From NCBI GenBank assembly GCA_043777675.1, contig JAYWHR010000029.1, forward strand, positions 1-51,378: a DNA stretch of 51,378 bases, written 5' to 3'. This document shows positions 9,416 to 17,610 of the stretch, one piece after another (position 1 is the stretch's first letter; each line of letters opens with the position of its first letter). A model generated the notes under the pieces. The model did no database searches, had not been told where the DNA came from, and saw only the letters and a program-made list of their open reading frames with translations. This DNA comes from JANMDU01 sp043777675 (GTDB taxonomy: Bacteria; Pseudomonadota; Gammaproteobacteria; Burkholderiales; Burkholderiaceae_C). A program made the position numbers and the translations under genes.

Positions 9416-10624
9416 TTAACGCACAACAGCGATTTCGCTACGCTTGCCACCTTTGAAGGTGTACAAAGTCAGCGCACCGTTCTTGATGTCGCCTTTTTCA
9501 TCAAAAGCAATAACGCCGGTCACGCCTTTGTAGTCAGCAGTAGCTGCCAATACAGGGAGATATTTTGCTGGATCAGCAGAGTCTGCCTTCACCATGGCTG
9601 CAGCCATCACGCCAACAGCGTCGTACACGTATGGTGCGTAAACCTGCACTTCAGCATTGTTTTTAGCTTTGAAGTCAGCCTTGAATTTCTCCATGGATGC
9701 CTTGCCTTCGCCTTCAACGCCACCAGCTTCTGCGCAAACGACTTGGTCGTCAGCCATCGCATCGCCAGCGAGCTTGGCCAGCTCAGCAGAGCAGATACCG
9801 TCGCCGCCGAGGAACTTAACATTGAGGCCGAGCTGCTTGATTTGCTTCATCATCGGGCCAGCTACAGCGTCCATGCCGCCAAAGAAAATCACGTCAGGTT
9901 TTTTGGCCTTGATGGAGGTCAAAATGGCCATGAAGTCGGTGGACTTGTCGGTTGTGAATTCGTGAGCAACAGTCTTCGAACCTGCAGCTTCAACGGCTTT
10001 TTTGAACTCTTCTGCAACACCTTGGCCGTAAGCGGTACGGTCATCGATCACAGCAATGCTCTTGCCTTTCAATGTCGTGACGGCGTACTTGCCGAGTGTG
10101 CCACCGAGGTGAACGTCGTCAGCCACCACGCGGAAGGTGGTCTTGAAGCCTTGGCGGGTGAACTTTGGATTCGTGGCAGAAGGAGAGATTTGAGGGATGC
10201 CAGCTGCGCTGTAAATGGCAGAAGCAGGAATGGAGGTACCAGAGTTCAAGTGACCGATCACGCCGTTAACTTTGCTGTCAACCAGTTTTTGAGCGGCTGC
10301 AGTACCTTGCTTTGGATCAGCGCCGTCATCTTCTGCGACTAACTCGAATTTAGCGGTTTTGCCGCCGATCTTCAAACCTTTAGCGTTCAAATCAGCAATC
10401 GCCATGCGCGCGCCGAGTTCGTTATCTTTGCCTAGGTGGGCAATCGCGCCACTCACAGGGCCAACGTGACCAATTTTGATCACTGTTGCGTCTGCGGCTG
10501 GAGCAGCAGCGGCGGGAGCTGCTGCTGGCGCTGCTGCTTTAGCAGGCTCTTCCTTTTTGCCACAGGCAATCAGGGTCAAGGCAATGGCGGCGGCAGTTGC
10601 CGATAGTTTCAAAGTTTGCTTCAT
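9416..10624 (-). CDS. Branched-chain amino acid-type ABC substrate-binding lipoprotein (LivK family)
   Basis: The 402-residue protein is a periplasmic-binding protein of type I fold (Peripla_BP_6, LivJ/LivK family). Its signal peptide ends in a lipobox (TLIAC, Cys21), followed by an Ala/Pro-rich linker (about 22-45), so it is probably membrane-tethered. Family segments include IKIGHVGPVSG at the domain start, GHLNSGTSIPAS, and RTAYGQGVAEEFK. The ligand could be a branched-chain amino acid or another small polar compound. No permease or ATPase genes lie next to it, so its transporter must be encoded elsewhere. It has its own terminator. Confidence 0.9.
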   Translation of the reverse strand: MKQTLKLSATAAAIALTLIACGKKEEPAKAAAPAAAPAAAAPAADATVIKIGHVGPVSGAIAHLGKDNELGARMAIADLNAKGLKIGGKTAKFELVAEDDGADPKQGTAAAQKLVDSKVNGVIGHLNSGTSIPASAIYSAAGIPQISPSATNPKFTRQGFKTTFRVVADDVHLGGTLGKYAVTTLKGKSIAVIDDRTAYGQGVAEEFKKAVEAAGSKTVAHEFTTDKSTDFMAILTSIKAKKPDVIFFGGMDAVAGPMMKQIKQLGLNVKFLGGDGICSAELAKLAGDAMADDQVVCAEAGGVEGEGKASMEKFKADFKAKNNAEVQVYAPYVYDAVGVMAAAMVKADSADPAKYLPVLAATADYKGVTGVIAFDEKGDIKNGALTLYTFKGGKRSEIAVVR

Positions 10625-10740
10625 TCAGCTATTCTCCAAGTTAATTAGCGAAACCGAGAAGATACCCTAAAAAGCGGAACTTTGTCCATTCTTTTGAATA
10701 CATCTCCTCAGTATTTTCACCATGCCTGTATTCAAAAGGC

Positions 10741-11097
10741 TTATGGTGCATGTGTGATGGGCTGTTTAGCAACTTCCAACACCGCATGCACTACAGCCTC
10801 CTCCACCACGCGGTAAATGGTGGCTTCCAGCTCAGGCTGCAATTCCTCAAATATCTTATGTGCATGCTCTAAAGCTATCTGCGAAGCAATTTCTCGGACT
10901 CTACGTTCTAGCTCCTGATTGAGATATTGATGGGTTGCTTCAATCAGTTGATCGCGCAGCTCATTTGCCAAAAGATCAATATTGGGAGGCAAACTAACTT
11001 TTGGCTCCGATGCTTGGCTACTTAAAAGTTGGACTACACCCTGCGGTGCAATCACTTGCGTCAAAGTGGGTACATACCGAGGTGGTGTCTTATTCAT
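10741..11097 (-). CDS. Conserved hypothetical protein downstream of holC
   Basis: The 118-residue protein has a Pro-rich N-terminus and then a long predicted helix rich in Glu, Arg and Ala (about 50-118), suggestive of a coiled coil. I do not recognise a domain with confidence. The frame can be extended to a TTG at 11124 overlapping the holC stop, but ATG 11097 leaves a normal 16-nt gap and is preferred. It follows pepA and holC on the same strand and probably belongs to that operon. Confidence 0.7.
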   Translation of the reverse strand: MNKTPPRYVPTLTQVIAPQGVVQLLSSQASEPKVSLPPNIDLLANELRDQLIEATHQYLNQELERRVREIASQIALEHAHKIFEELQPELEATIYRVVEEAVVHAVLEVAKQPITHAP

Positions 11098-11113
11098 GGT
11101 GGTGATCGGTGTT

Positions 11114-11545
11114 TTATGATGCAAGACTCAAGTCGTGACGCACGATCGGAATGCCAAGCTCGGCGTAATGTTTCCACTTACCTCTGGCGCTGCTGCGATC
11201 AACTTCATCTGTGCTCACTACTTCGATCACACGCTCAAAGCCGTCTAAACCTACCGGCACAGCTTGCGTGAGATTGACAAGAACCTGCCTGCCCCGCCCC
11301 TCTTGGGCGGTGACGCAGAGCCAAATCGGCGTGTGCTCACGCTGCTGCTCGGACAAGCTGTTTGCCCGGCCATGCGGTACAAAATCTAATGCGCTGAAGC
11401 TCCACAGCTGCTCATCAAGCTTGGCAAGCATTTGCTCGTCCCCAATGACTGCCACCGTACTGCCGCTTAATACCGCTTTACGCAGCAAGCGGCAAGCATA
11501 GGCGAGCTTGGTAGGGGCATTGAAGTGAAAAGCAATTGATGTCAT
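11114..11545 (-). CDS. holC: DNA polymerase III subunit chi
   Basis: HolC links the clamp loader to single-stranded DNA-binding protein. The 143-residue product has the family start TSIAFHFNAPTKLAYACRLLRKA, the mid-region LDEQLWSFSALDFVPHGRA, and a C-terminal YAELGIPIVRHDL. ATG 11545 begins right at the conserved N-terminus; the open frame reaches a TTG at 11554. The gene lies 16 bp after pepA, the common beta- and gammaproteobacterial pepA-holC order. Copy 2 of the palindromic element falls in its leader. Confidence 0.92.
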   Translation of the reverse strand: MTSIAFHFNAPTKLAYACRLLRKAVLSGSTVAVIGDEQMLAKLDEQLWSFSALDFVPHGRANSLSEQQREHTPIWLCVTAQEGRGRQVLVNLTQAVPVGLDGFERVIEVVSTDEVDRSSARGKWKHYAELGIPIVRHDLSLAS

Positions 11546-11556
11546 TGTACTCAAAT

Positions 11557-11610
11557 GCTATTTATTTGATAGCAGTCCGCGCATATTTTTTGCCGGCTAG
11601 AGGCATTTTT
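11557..11610 (+). repeat. RCTAT/GCCGGC palindromic element, copy 2 (forms the PepA C-terminus)
   Basis: The stem GCTAT-N7-ATAGC starts at 11557 and the GCCGGC core at 11592, giving 35-nt spacing. The element is antisense to pepA and encodes its last residues, LAGKKYARTAIK plus the stop codon. Confidence 0.88.
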
Positions 11611-13112
11611 TGTTCAAAATTTAACAGGAAATTCATCAACAAAGGCACTGGGCGGCCTGTAGCGCCTTTAGCTGCGCCGCTCTTCCATGCCGTGCCAGCA
11701 ATATCTAAATGCGCCCAACGATACTGGGTTGCAAAACGCTGCAAAAATTTGGCAGCGGTGATCGCACCTCCCATTCGACCAGCGACGTTAGCCACATCGG
11801 CGAAATTCGTTTTAAGACCATCGGCGTAGTCATCATCCAGCGGCATGCGCCAAGCCAGATCTTGGGAAGCCTCCCCAGCTTTGAAGAGTTGCGCTGCTAA
11901 ATCTTCGTCATGACTAAAGAGGCCGCTGCGCACACCTCCTAGCGCCACCACACACGCACCGGTCAGGGTCGCGATATCAACCACCGCAGCAGGCTTGAAG
12001 CGCTCGGCATAGGTTAGCGCATCGCACAGGATCAAGCGCCCCTCTGCATCGGTATTCAGAATTTCAATCGTCTGCCCGCTCATACTGGTCACCACATCAC
12101 CCGGCTTGACCGCGTTGTGCGATGGCATGTTTTCACAGCTCGGAATCAAGCCAATGACATTGATATTAGGCTTAGACACTTTGAGCGCTTGAAACACGCC
12201 CAACACACTGGCCGCGCCGCACATGTCGTATTTCATTTCATCCATCTCGGCAGCGGGCTTGATCGAGATACCTCCGGTGTCAAATGTGATGCCTTTGCCG
12301 ACCAGCACAATAGGTTGCACGGTTTTAGCTGCTCCTTGATACTTCAGCACGATGAAGCGCAAAGGTTCGGCAGATCCCTGCGCAACGGCCATAAAGGAGC
12401 CCATTTTTAACTTCGCCACCTCTTTGGGGCTCAGCACTTCGCAGCTCACGGGTGATTTGCCTGAGGCAATCCCCTGTGCGGCTTTGGCCAGCAGCGTAGG
12501 CGTGGCATGGTTGGCTGGGCGGTTGCCCCATTCCTTGGCTAGCTCCACACCTTCAATCAAAGCACGCCCTTGCTGGAATTCAGTGCCTAAGACATTGACT
12601 TGATCTTGACTGGCCAGATTGATGCTGACTAACGTAAGTTTTCGCGCTTCGGCTTTGGGCTTGGTATGGGTATAGACGTAGCTGCCAGCAGCAGCAGCTT
12701 GCATGGCAGCCTGCAATGCAGCACCCGAGATATCCTTGAGCTGGGCTAAGCAAAGGAGCACGTGGACTGACTGGACAGAATTGGGAATCTTGCAGGCGGT
12801 AAATGCGGCCGCGCATGCACGCGCGACATCCTTCTGGCTGCCATGCCCGGCACCCACCAGAATCACTTGTCTTGCGGCAATGCCTGCCGGACGATAGCAA
12901 CTCAGCAGTTTGCCTGTGGCTGTATCCAAATCATCCTGCGCAATAGCTGCCAAGATTAGCTTCTGCAGCGCAGGCAAGCCGTTGACCGCCTCGACAGGCT
13001 TGGCTGATTTTGCACCGTCAGGTTGAATGCTGGCAGGTACCAGCACGATAAGCACATCGCAAACAGCCTGTTCGCATGCTTTCCAAGACAAATTCTTGAG
13101 TTCAAAGTTCAT
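11562..13112 (-). CDS. pepA: Leucyl aminopeptidase
   Basis: PepA is a cytosolic M17 zinc aminopeptidase, hexameric, that also acts as a DNA-binding factor in some bacteria. The 516-residue frame starts at ATG 13112 (MNFELKNLSW). The longer open frame to 13319 would run over the lptF leader and is not supported. The catalytic signature NTDAEGRL is present, as are VGKGITFDTGGISIKP (metal-binding Lys and Asp) and a late GRMGGAITAAKFL. The family usually ends shortly after RPVPLL; here the tail NFEQK plus LAGKKYARTAIK is extra, and its last part is encoded by palindromic element copy 2. The gene diverges from lptF with only 52 bp between starts. Confidence 0.96.
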   Translation of the reverse strand: MNFELKNLSWKACEQAVCDVLIVLVPASIQPDGAKSAKPVEAVNGLPALQKLILAAIAQDDLDTATGKLLSCYRPAGIAARQVILVGAGHGSQKDVARACAAAFTACKIPNSVQSVHVLLCLAQLKDISGAALQAAMQAAAAGSYVYTHTKPKAEARKLTLVSINLASQDQVNVLGTEFQQGRALIEGVELAKEWGNRPANHATPTLLAKAAQGIASGKSPVSCEVLSPKEVAKLKMGSFMAVAQGSAEPLRFIVLKYQGAAKTVQPIVLVGKGITFDTGGISIKPAAEMDEMKYDMCGAASVLGVFQALKVSKPNINVIGLIPSCENMPSHNAVKPGDVVTSMSGQTIEILNTDAEGRLILCDALTYAERFKPAAVVDIATLTGACVVALGGVRSGLFSHDEDLAAQLFKAGEASQDLAWRMPLDDDYADGLKTNFADVANVAGRMGGAITAAKFLQRFATQYRWAHLDIAGTAWKSGAAKGATGRPVPLLMNFLLNFEQKMPLAGKKYARTAIK

Positions 13113-13164
13113 AATAGAGGCTCCGGGCGGTGTACGCTCGTGTATAAGTTTCTTCAATACCCTG

Positions 13165-14328
13165 ATGTTATTCCATTCCTCCATACGCCAAGAATTGGCG
13201 CGCAGCTTTGTGGCTACTTTAGTGGTCCTGATCACCGTTGTGCTCAGCATGATGCTGATTCGCACCTTGGGGCTTGCCGCACGAGGAAGTGTTAATCCAC
13301 GCGATGTGATCTTGGTCATGGCTTATTCTGGCTTGGGGCATCTGTCCACCATCATGTCGCTGTCACTGTTCATTGCGGTGACGAACACGATGTCGCGGAT
13401 GTATCGAGAATCTGAAATGGCGGTTTGGTTTGCTTCAGGTCAAGGAATCGGCAGATTTGTGAGTCCCTTGCTGAGTTTTTCTTGGCCCATTTTGCTGGCC
13501 ATTGCCGCTCTATCGTTGGTGGTTTGGCCATGGACGGCACAGCAAACCAACAAGCTGCGAAATCAATACGAGCAGCGCAGCGATTTAGATCGCGTCTCAA
13601 TCGGTCAATTTCAAGAGAATGCTTCCGGCTCGCGTGTGGTGTTTGTTGAAGCTTCCGATCCAGACAGCGGTAAGCCCGCGACCTCATACCCCCCGGGCAC
13701 GGGCACTCAAGCTGATCTGCTCAATCGCCAAGCGAGAAATATCTTTGTTTCTGAGAAAACTGGTCAAAAACAAGTCATCACATCCGCTCGAAACGGTTAC
13801 GTGGAGAAAATCGATTCAGAGCCTTTTATTGTCCTTAAGAAGGGGCAGCGCTTAGAACAGAGCGCAGATGGAAAGGGTCTGAAAGTCGTTGATTTTGAAG
13901 AGTACTCTGTGTTGATTGGAGCCTCCAAAATGAGTCAAGATGGGGAATTGCCTGCTAAATCGCTCAGCAGCTTGGCTCTGGTGGCCAAGCCAACGAATTT
14001 GAATTTGGCTGAATTGAGTTGGCGTGTGGGCCTCTTTTTGTCGGCGCTGAATCTTTTATTGCTGGCTCTTTTACTCTCCGCCGTTAATCCGCGAGCCGGA
14101 CGAGGATTTGGCATGGCCTTTGCACTGCTTGCCTTTGTCGTTTATTTCAACATGATCAATGTCGGTTTTTCTCGCATTGCCAGCGGTAAGAGTAATTTCA
14201 CTTTGTGGATGATTTACCTGCATGGTGGCGTGCTTGCGCTAACTTTGCTTTGGATGACCGCACGGAACAATCAATGGTCTTGGCGGCAGCTTTTATCGAG
14301 ACCCGCCATTGAAAGCGCGACGGCTTAA
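13165..14328 (+). CDS. lptF: LPS export ABC transporter permease LptF
   Basis: LptF is one of the two inner-membrane permeases of the LptB2FG complex that extracts lipopolysaccharide for transport to the outer membrane. The 387-residue protein starts at ATG 13165 with the family N-terminus MLFHSSIRQELARSF and has three N-terminal membrane segments, a periplasmic beta-jellyroll (about 140-265) and three C-terminal membrane segments. The frame is open upstream to 13027 but that part overlaps pepA and lacks homology-like sequence. The gene lies divergent from pepA and 4 nt before lptG. Confidence 0.95.
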   Translation: MLFHSSIRQELARSFVATLVVLITVVLSMMLIRTLGLAARGSVNPRDVILVMAYSGLGHLSTIMSLSLFIAVTNTMSRMYRESEMAVWFASGQGIGRFVSPLLSFSWPILLAIAALSLVVWPWTAQQTNKLRNQYEQRSDLDRVSIGQFQENASGSRVVFVEASDPDSGKPATSYPPGTGTQADLLNRQARNIFVSEKTGQKQVITSARNGYVEKIDSEPFIVLKKGQRLEQSADGKGLKVVDFEEYSVLIGASKMSQDGELPAKSLSSLALVAKPTNLNLAELSWRVGLFLSALNLLLLALLLSAVNPRAGRGFGMAFALLAFVVYFNMINVGFSRIASGKSNFTLWMIYLHGGVLALTLLWMTARNNQWSWRQLLSRPAIESATA

Positions 14329-14332
14329 AGTT

Positions 14333-15487
14333 ATGCAAACCATTAGACGTCTCCTGCACCGCGAAATTTGGATCTCCGTTGCTTTCGTAGCGCTGGCCTT
14401 TTTGATGCTGTTCTCATTCTTTGATTTGGTCGATGAGTTAGGCGATATTGGCAAAGGTAACCCTAGCAACCCATACCGACTAATCCACGCAGCGCTCTAC
14501 ACATTTCTTTGGGCACCAAGCCGCCTTTATGAGCTCTTGCCGATTGCCGTATTGATCGGCAGCATCTTCGTCATGGCGCGTTTTGCGCAAAGCTCTGAAT
14601 TTACTATTTTGCGTACCAGTGGCATGGGCCCATGGCGCGCGCTCAAGACACTTTTATGGATGGGCTTGGCCTTCACTCTCATCACCTTTGCGATGGGTGA
14701 TTACCTCGCCCCCCAGGCCACCCGCGCCGCACAGCTGCTTAAATCTAAGTTCATGGGACAAATCAGTTTAGGAGCGACAGGCGCTTGGCTGAAAGATCGA
14801 CAGCAGTTTTCTAGCTTTGCCGTGAATGTGGGGGCGCTCGACGGCGATGGCAGTATGCGCAATATCAAGATCTTTGAGTTCAGCTCGCAAGGCCAAATTT
14901 TAGCCACCGCGCAAGCGCAACATGGTCAATTTGAAGATGAGGCCTGGGTGCTTAAAAATGTGCAGCGCCAAGAATTTTTCCTTCCAGAAAGCATGCCCAG
15001 CGGTAGCCAAAGCTTGGCCGCGCCTTTGGCCGCCGCCCAAGCTGCACGCGTGGAGCGCAGCCCCATGCTGCCCGAATGGCGCTGGGCAACGGGCATCAGC
15101 GCTGAAATGGTTTCCGTAGCTCTGCTCAAACCCGAGCGCATGGGCACGCTTGATCTCTTCCAATACATCCGCCATTTGCAAGCCAATGGCCAAAGCTCCC
15201 AGCGCTATGAAATCGAATTCTGGCGAAAGGTGTTTTATCCGCTCAGTTGCTTGGTGATGGTCGTGCTTGCCTTGCCTTTTGCGTATCTTCATTTCAGAAG
15301 CGGTGCCATCAGCGGCTACGTGTTTGCTGGCGTGATGATCGGGATCAGCTTCTTTATGCTCAATAACGTCTTTGGCTACATTGGCAACCTAAACGACTGG
15401 GTACCTTGGATCACAGCAGTACTACCGGGCTTGATTTACATGCTAGCCTCTCTCAGCGCTTTCATTTGGTTGGTATTGCGGCAATGA
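14333..15487 (+). CDS. lptG: LPS export ABC transporter permease LptG
   Basis: LptG is the second permease of the LptB2FG lipopolysaccharide exporter. The 384-residue product begins at ATG 14333, 4 nt after the lptF stop (a TTG at 14309 would overlap lptF). It shows the same layout as LptF: N-terminal membrane helices with FFDLVDELGDIG at the first loop, a periplasmic jellyroll (about 145-260), and three C-terminal helices (LVMVVLALPFAYLHF, YVFAGVMIGISFFML, WITAVLPGLIYMLAS). It overlaps the next gene by 4 nt (ATGA), so the three genes are probably cotranscribed. Confidence 0.95.
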   Translation: MQTIRRLLHREIWISVAFVALAFLMLFSFFDLVDELGDIGKGNPSNPYRLIHAALYTFLWAPSRLYELLPIAVLIGSIFVMARFAQSSEFTILRTSGMGPWRALKTLLWMGLAFTLITFAMGDYLAPQATRAAQLLKSKFMGQISLGATGAWLKDRQQFSSFAVNVGALDGDGSMRNIKIFEFSSQGQILATAQAQHGQFEDEAWVLKNVQRQEFFLPESMPSGSQSLAAPLAAAQAARVERSPMLPEWRWATGISAEMVSVALLKPERMGTLDLFQYIRHLQANGQSSQRYEIEFWRKVFYPLSCLVMVVLALPFAYLHFRSGAISGYVFAGVMIGISFFMLNNVFGYIGNLNDWVPWITAVLPGLIYMLASLSAFIWLVLRQ

Positions 15488-15939
15488 CCTCAGATCAAAC
15501 CCTCCCCGACGGCATACTTTTGTTTGCGCATGGCTCTCGCGATCCTCTATGGCGCGGCCCTCTAGAAGCCGTGGCGCAGCGCATACGCCTCAATTGGCCA
15601 AGACAGCCTGTGGCTTGCGCTTATCTTGAATTATGCGAGCCGAACCTACATGATGCAGCAAAATTGATGCTTGAACTACTGCAATCTGCTCCTAAAATCA
15701 TAGCTTCTCGCCCATATTCTGTGCCGGCTACTGGCTCGAAGCCGTTAAGAATTCGTATCGTTCCGATGTTTCTTGGCATGGGTAAGCACGCGCGTGAAGA
15801 CCTACCCGAATTAGTAGCGCAGCTACGCGTAAACCACCCGTTGGTGCAATTCGAAGTCACAACGACCATCGGTGAAGACGAACGCGTAACGCGCTTGCTC
15901 GCACAAATCGCGATCAACGAGCCTTCCAGTATCCTTTGA
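15484..15939 (+). CDS. CbiX/sirohydrochlorin chelatase-like protein with repeat-derived insert
   Basis: The 151-residue protein belongs to the short CbiX family (single-domain class II chelatases that insert metal into sirohydrochlorin). The start LLFAHGSRDPLW holds the metal-binding His, and VPMFLGMGKHAREDLPELV holds the second signature with His. The start ATG overlaps the lptG stop by 4 nt. Between these motifs lies an insert, roughly SAPKIIASRPYSVPATGSK, encoded by palindromic element copy 3; typical relatives pass from the preceding helix straight to the VVPMFLG strand. Whether the enzyme still works cannot be told. A sirohydrochlorin or cobalt pathway is not otherwise visible in this window. 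Confidence 0.85.
   Translation: MTSDQTLPDGILLFAHGSRDPLWRGPLEAVAQRIRLNWPRQPVACAYLELCEPNLHDAAKLMLELLQSAPKIIASRPYSVPATGSKPLRIRIVPMFLGMGKHAREDLPELVAQLRVNHPLVQFEVTTTIGEDERVTRLLAQIAINEPSSIL
15688..15741 (+). repeat. RCTAT/GCCGGC palindromic element, copy 3 (inside the cbiX-like gene)
   Basis: A degenerate stem (GCT...ATAGC) starts at 15688 and the GCCGGCTAC core lies at 15723, with the usual 35-nt spacing. It is read in sense as APKIIASRPYSVPAT. Confidence 0.82.
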
Positions 15940-15985
15940 CGCCGCATGCACTGGCTTTGGTAGGTAGTTTGCTCTCAAAAGTGCT

Positions 15986-16051
15986 GCAAATTAGCTACAA
16001 ATTAGCGTTTTCCCTATGTCAAAAAGCATAGCTAGCTACGAAAGTTGTAGC
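15986..16051. repeat. Cluster of short hairpins upstream of the HxlR gene
   Basis: The 199-bp gap between the cbiX-like and HxlR genes holds a CTATG/CATAG hairpin (16014-16018 and 16027-16031), a GCTAC/GTAGC hairpin (16035-16039 and 16047-16051), and a repeated AAATTAGC segment just before them. It lacks the GCCGGC core, so I do not assign it to the 54-bp family, although the stems look alike. Confidence 0.4.
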
Positions 16052-16138
16052 ATTCTTTAGAAAAACCGTTATATTTCAACCAGTTCGAGACTAAACCTCT
16101 TACATCACATCATCAAAAACCGCTAGGAGTCACCTTTT

Positions 16139-16447
16139 ATGAGCGCCAAAGACAATGTTGCAGTTAACGCCCTGTTTGATCTGTTGGAATCCCGTTACGC
16201 GATGCGCGTATTGTGGGCACTCAAAGACGGTCACCCACAAACCTTTCGCCTGCTGCAAGACAGCGTGGGCGGTATCACACCCAACACCTTGAACACCCGC
16301 TTGAAAGAATTGCGGGCCGCTTCCTTAGTTGGGCACGGCGATTCCGGCTACAGCCTCACCAGCGGCGGCATCGACCTCTTGAAGCGTATGAGCGATTTGA
16401 GCGCCTTTGCCACCAAATGGACAAGCGCTAAAGCTAAGAAAAAATAG
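16139..16447 (+). CDS. HxlR-type winged-helix transcriptional regulator
   Basis: The 102-residue protein has the HxlR layout: LESRYAMRVLWALKDG (helix 1), FRLLQDSVGGITPNTLNTRLKEL (recognition region with the family's TLxxRLKEL), and a wing SGYSLTSGGIDLL. HxlR regulators are dimeric DNA-binding proteins, some of which sense aldehydes or redox state through a Cys; no Cys is present here. AGGAG at 16125-16129 lies 9 nt before the ATG. A strong terminator follows, so the gene is a single unit. The target is unknown. Confidence 0.85.
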   Translation: MSAKDNVAVNALFDLLESRYAMRVLWALKDGHPQTFRLLQDSVGGITPNTLNTRLKELRAASLVGHGDSGYSLTSGGIDLLKRMSDLSAFATKWTSAKAKKK

Positions 16448-16488
16448 TTTTTGTTCCATTGATTGATTCTCAGGATTTATTCCTCATT

Positions 16489-16521
16489 CAGCCCGAAGAT
16501 TAATCTTCGGGCTGTTTTTTT
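16489..16521 (+). terminator. Rho-independent terminator after the HxlR gene
   Basis: CAGCCCGAAGAT (16489-16500) pairs perfectly with ATCTTCGGGCTG (16503-16514), followed by seven T. It lies 41 nt after the stop codon at 16447. Confidence 0.92.
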
Positions 16522-16545
16522 GTCTTTTATTGTTTTTTAGCAGCC

Positions 16546-16599
16546 AAATAGCCTATCAGCCGGCGTAAAATATAACTGCATTGCTATAGATACAATAGC
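16546..16599 (-). repeat. RCTAT/GCCGGC palindromic element, copy 4 (intergenic)
   Basis: On the minus strand the stem GCTAT-N7-ATAGC starts at 16599 and the GCCGGC core at 16564 (35 nt). It lies between the HxlR terminator and the grpE promoter region. Confidence 0.82.
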
Positions 16600-16633
16600 A
16601 ATCAACACCGGCGCACGAAGCGCCCCATAAACC

Positions 16634-16660
16634 CTTGAAAATCCGGCCAGCGCCTTTAGT
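16634..16660 (+). promoter_or_regulatory. Candidate sigma-32 heat-shock promoter for grpE
   Basis: CTTGAAA at 16634-16640 matches the sigma-32 -35 consensus exactly. A weaker -10-like CCTTTAGT follows at 16653-16660 (12-nt spacer; the consensus is CCCCATNT). The position, 35 nt before the grpE start and ahead of grpE-dnaK-dnaJ, fits heat-shock control. The -10 match is poor. Confidence 0.45.
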
Positions 16661-16694
16661 TAAAAGCTTGGTCTGAATTTTTGCTTAAATAACC

Positions 16695-17330
16695 ATGTCT
16701 GAACATCAAAAACCCGAGGAAAGTAAGGAAGCGCATTTATCTTCCTCACCGGCTTCCTCTGTGAGCCCAACAGCTCCACCTGGCACGCCTTTGGATGCTT
16801 CCCCCGAAGAAATCGAAGCCGCTTTGGCTGCAAACGAAGCTGAGAGCGCAGACGAGCTCACGATTGCGTTAGCTGAGCTTGCCACCTTGAAAGCCAAAGC
16901 CGCTGATTTGCACGATCAAAACTTGCGCGCGGCCGCCGAAGTGCAAAACATGCGTCGCCGCAGTGATGATGACGTGAGCAAGGCACGTAAATACGCAGTA
17001 GAGAGCTTTGCCGAAGGCTTGCTCCCAGTGATGGACAGCCTCACCGCGGGCCTTGCTATCCAAAACGCAACGAATGAGCAGTTGCGCGAAGGCGCTGAAG
17101 CTACGCTGCGCCAGCTCAAATCTGCGCTTGAGCGCAACAAAGTGCTAGAGATCAATCCAGCGCAGGGCGACAAACTCGATCCTGCCAAGCACCAAGCCAT
17201 TAGCGTCGTGCCCGCACCAGAAGGGTCAGCCCAAGAAGCCAACACGATTGTTGTCGTCTTGCAAAAAGGCTACACCATCTCCGAGCGCACCCTGCGGCCT
17301 GCCTTGGTCACGGTTGCGGCGGCGAAATAA
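16695..17330 (+). CDS. grpE: Nucleotide exchange factor GrpE
   Basis: GrpE releases ADP from DnaK in the chaperone cycle. The 211-residue protein has an acidic disordered N-terminus, a long coiled coil (about 55-125, ELATLKAKAADLHDQNLRAAAEVQNMRRR), and the C-terminal beta domain with the family signature INPAQGDKLDPAKHQAISVVP, VVLQKGYTISERTLRPALVTV. It leads the grpE-dnaK-dnaJ cluster; a 280-bp gap with a long inverted repeat separates it from dnaK. Confidence 0.97.
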   Translation: MSEHQKPEESKEAHLSSSPASSVSPTAPPGTPLDASPEEIEAALAANEAESADELTIALAELATLKAKAADLHDQNLRAAAEVQNMRRRSDDDVSKARKYAVESFAEGLLPVMDSLTAGLAIQNATNEQLREGAEATLRQLKSALERNKVLEINPAQGDKLDPAKHQAISVVPAPEGSAQEANTIVVVLQKGYTISERTLRPALVTVAAAK

Positions 17331-17358
17331 TTTATTTAAGGCTCTGAAGACAGAATTT

Positions 17359-17528
17359 CCGGACGCAGAAGACGCAAAGGTTACGCAAAAGACGCAAAAA
17401 AGAAAATACAAAAGAAAGAAATTCATGAATGCCTTAGCGGCTTCAGTCTATTTTTCAATAGTCTTCTGGTTTTCGGTTTTGGCTGTTTTTTGCGTGTTTT
17501 GCGTAACCTTTGCGTCTTCTGCGTCCGG
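17359..17528. repeat. Long inverted repeat (GCGTCTTCTGCGT family), copy A
   Basis: Arms 17359-17390 and 17497-17528 are perfect inverse complements over 32 bp (built from repeated GACGCA/TGCGTC units), with about 10 further partly paired bases inside and a 106-bp A/T-rich spacer. The element fills most of the gap between grpE and dnaK, and two further copies flank aorC. It looks like a miniature inverted-repeat element. In a grpE-dnaK transcript it would form a very strong hairpin. Confidence 0.85.
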
Positions 17529-17610
17529 CTGTTCAGATATTCGAGCCCCTTGAATACCAACCAACAATCCACATTTACACAACATCTTTGAAATTACTGG
17601 AGTAAAAATC

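Noticed and set aside
9743..10342. 199-codon plus-strand frame opposite the Liv-type gene
   Set aside because: It is the antisense shadow of a well-supported gene with strong codon bias; no domain is visible.
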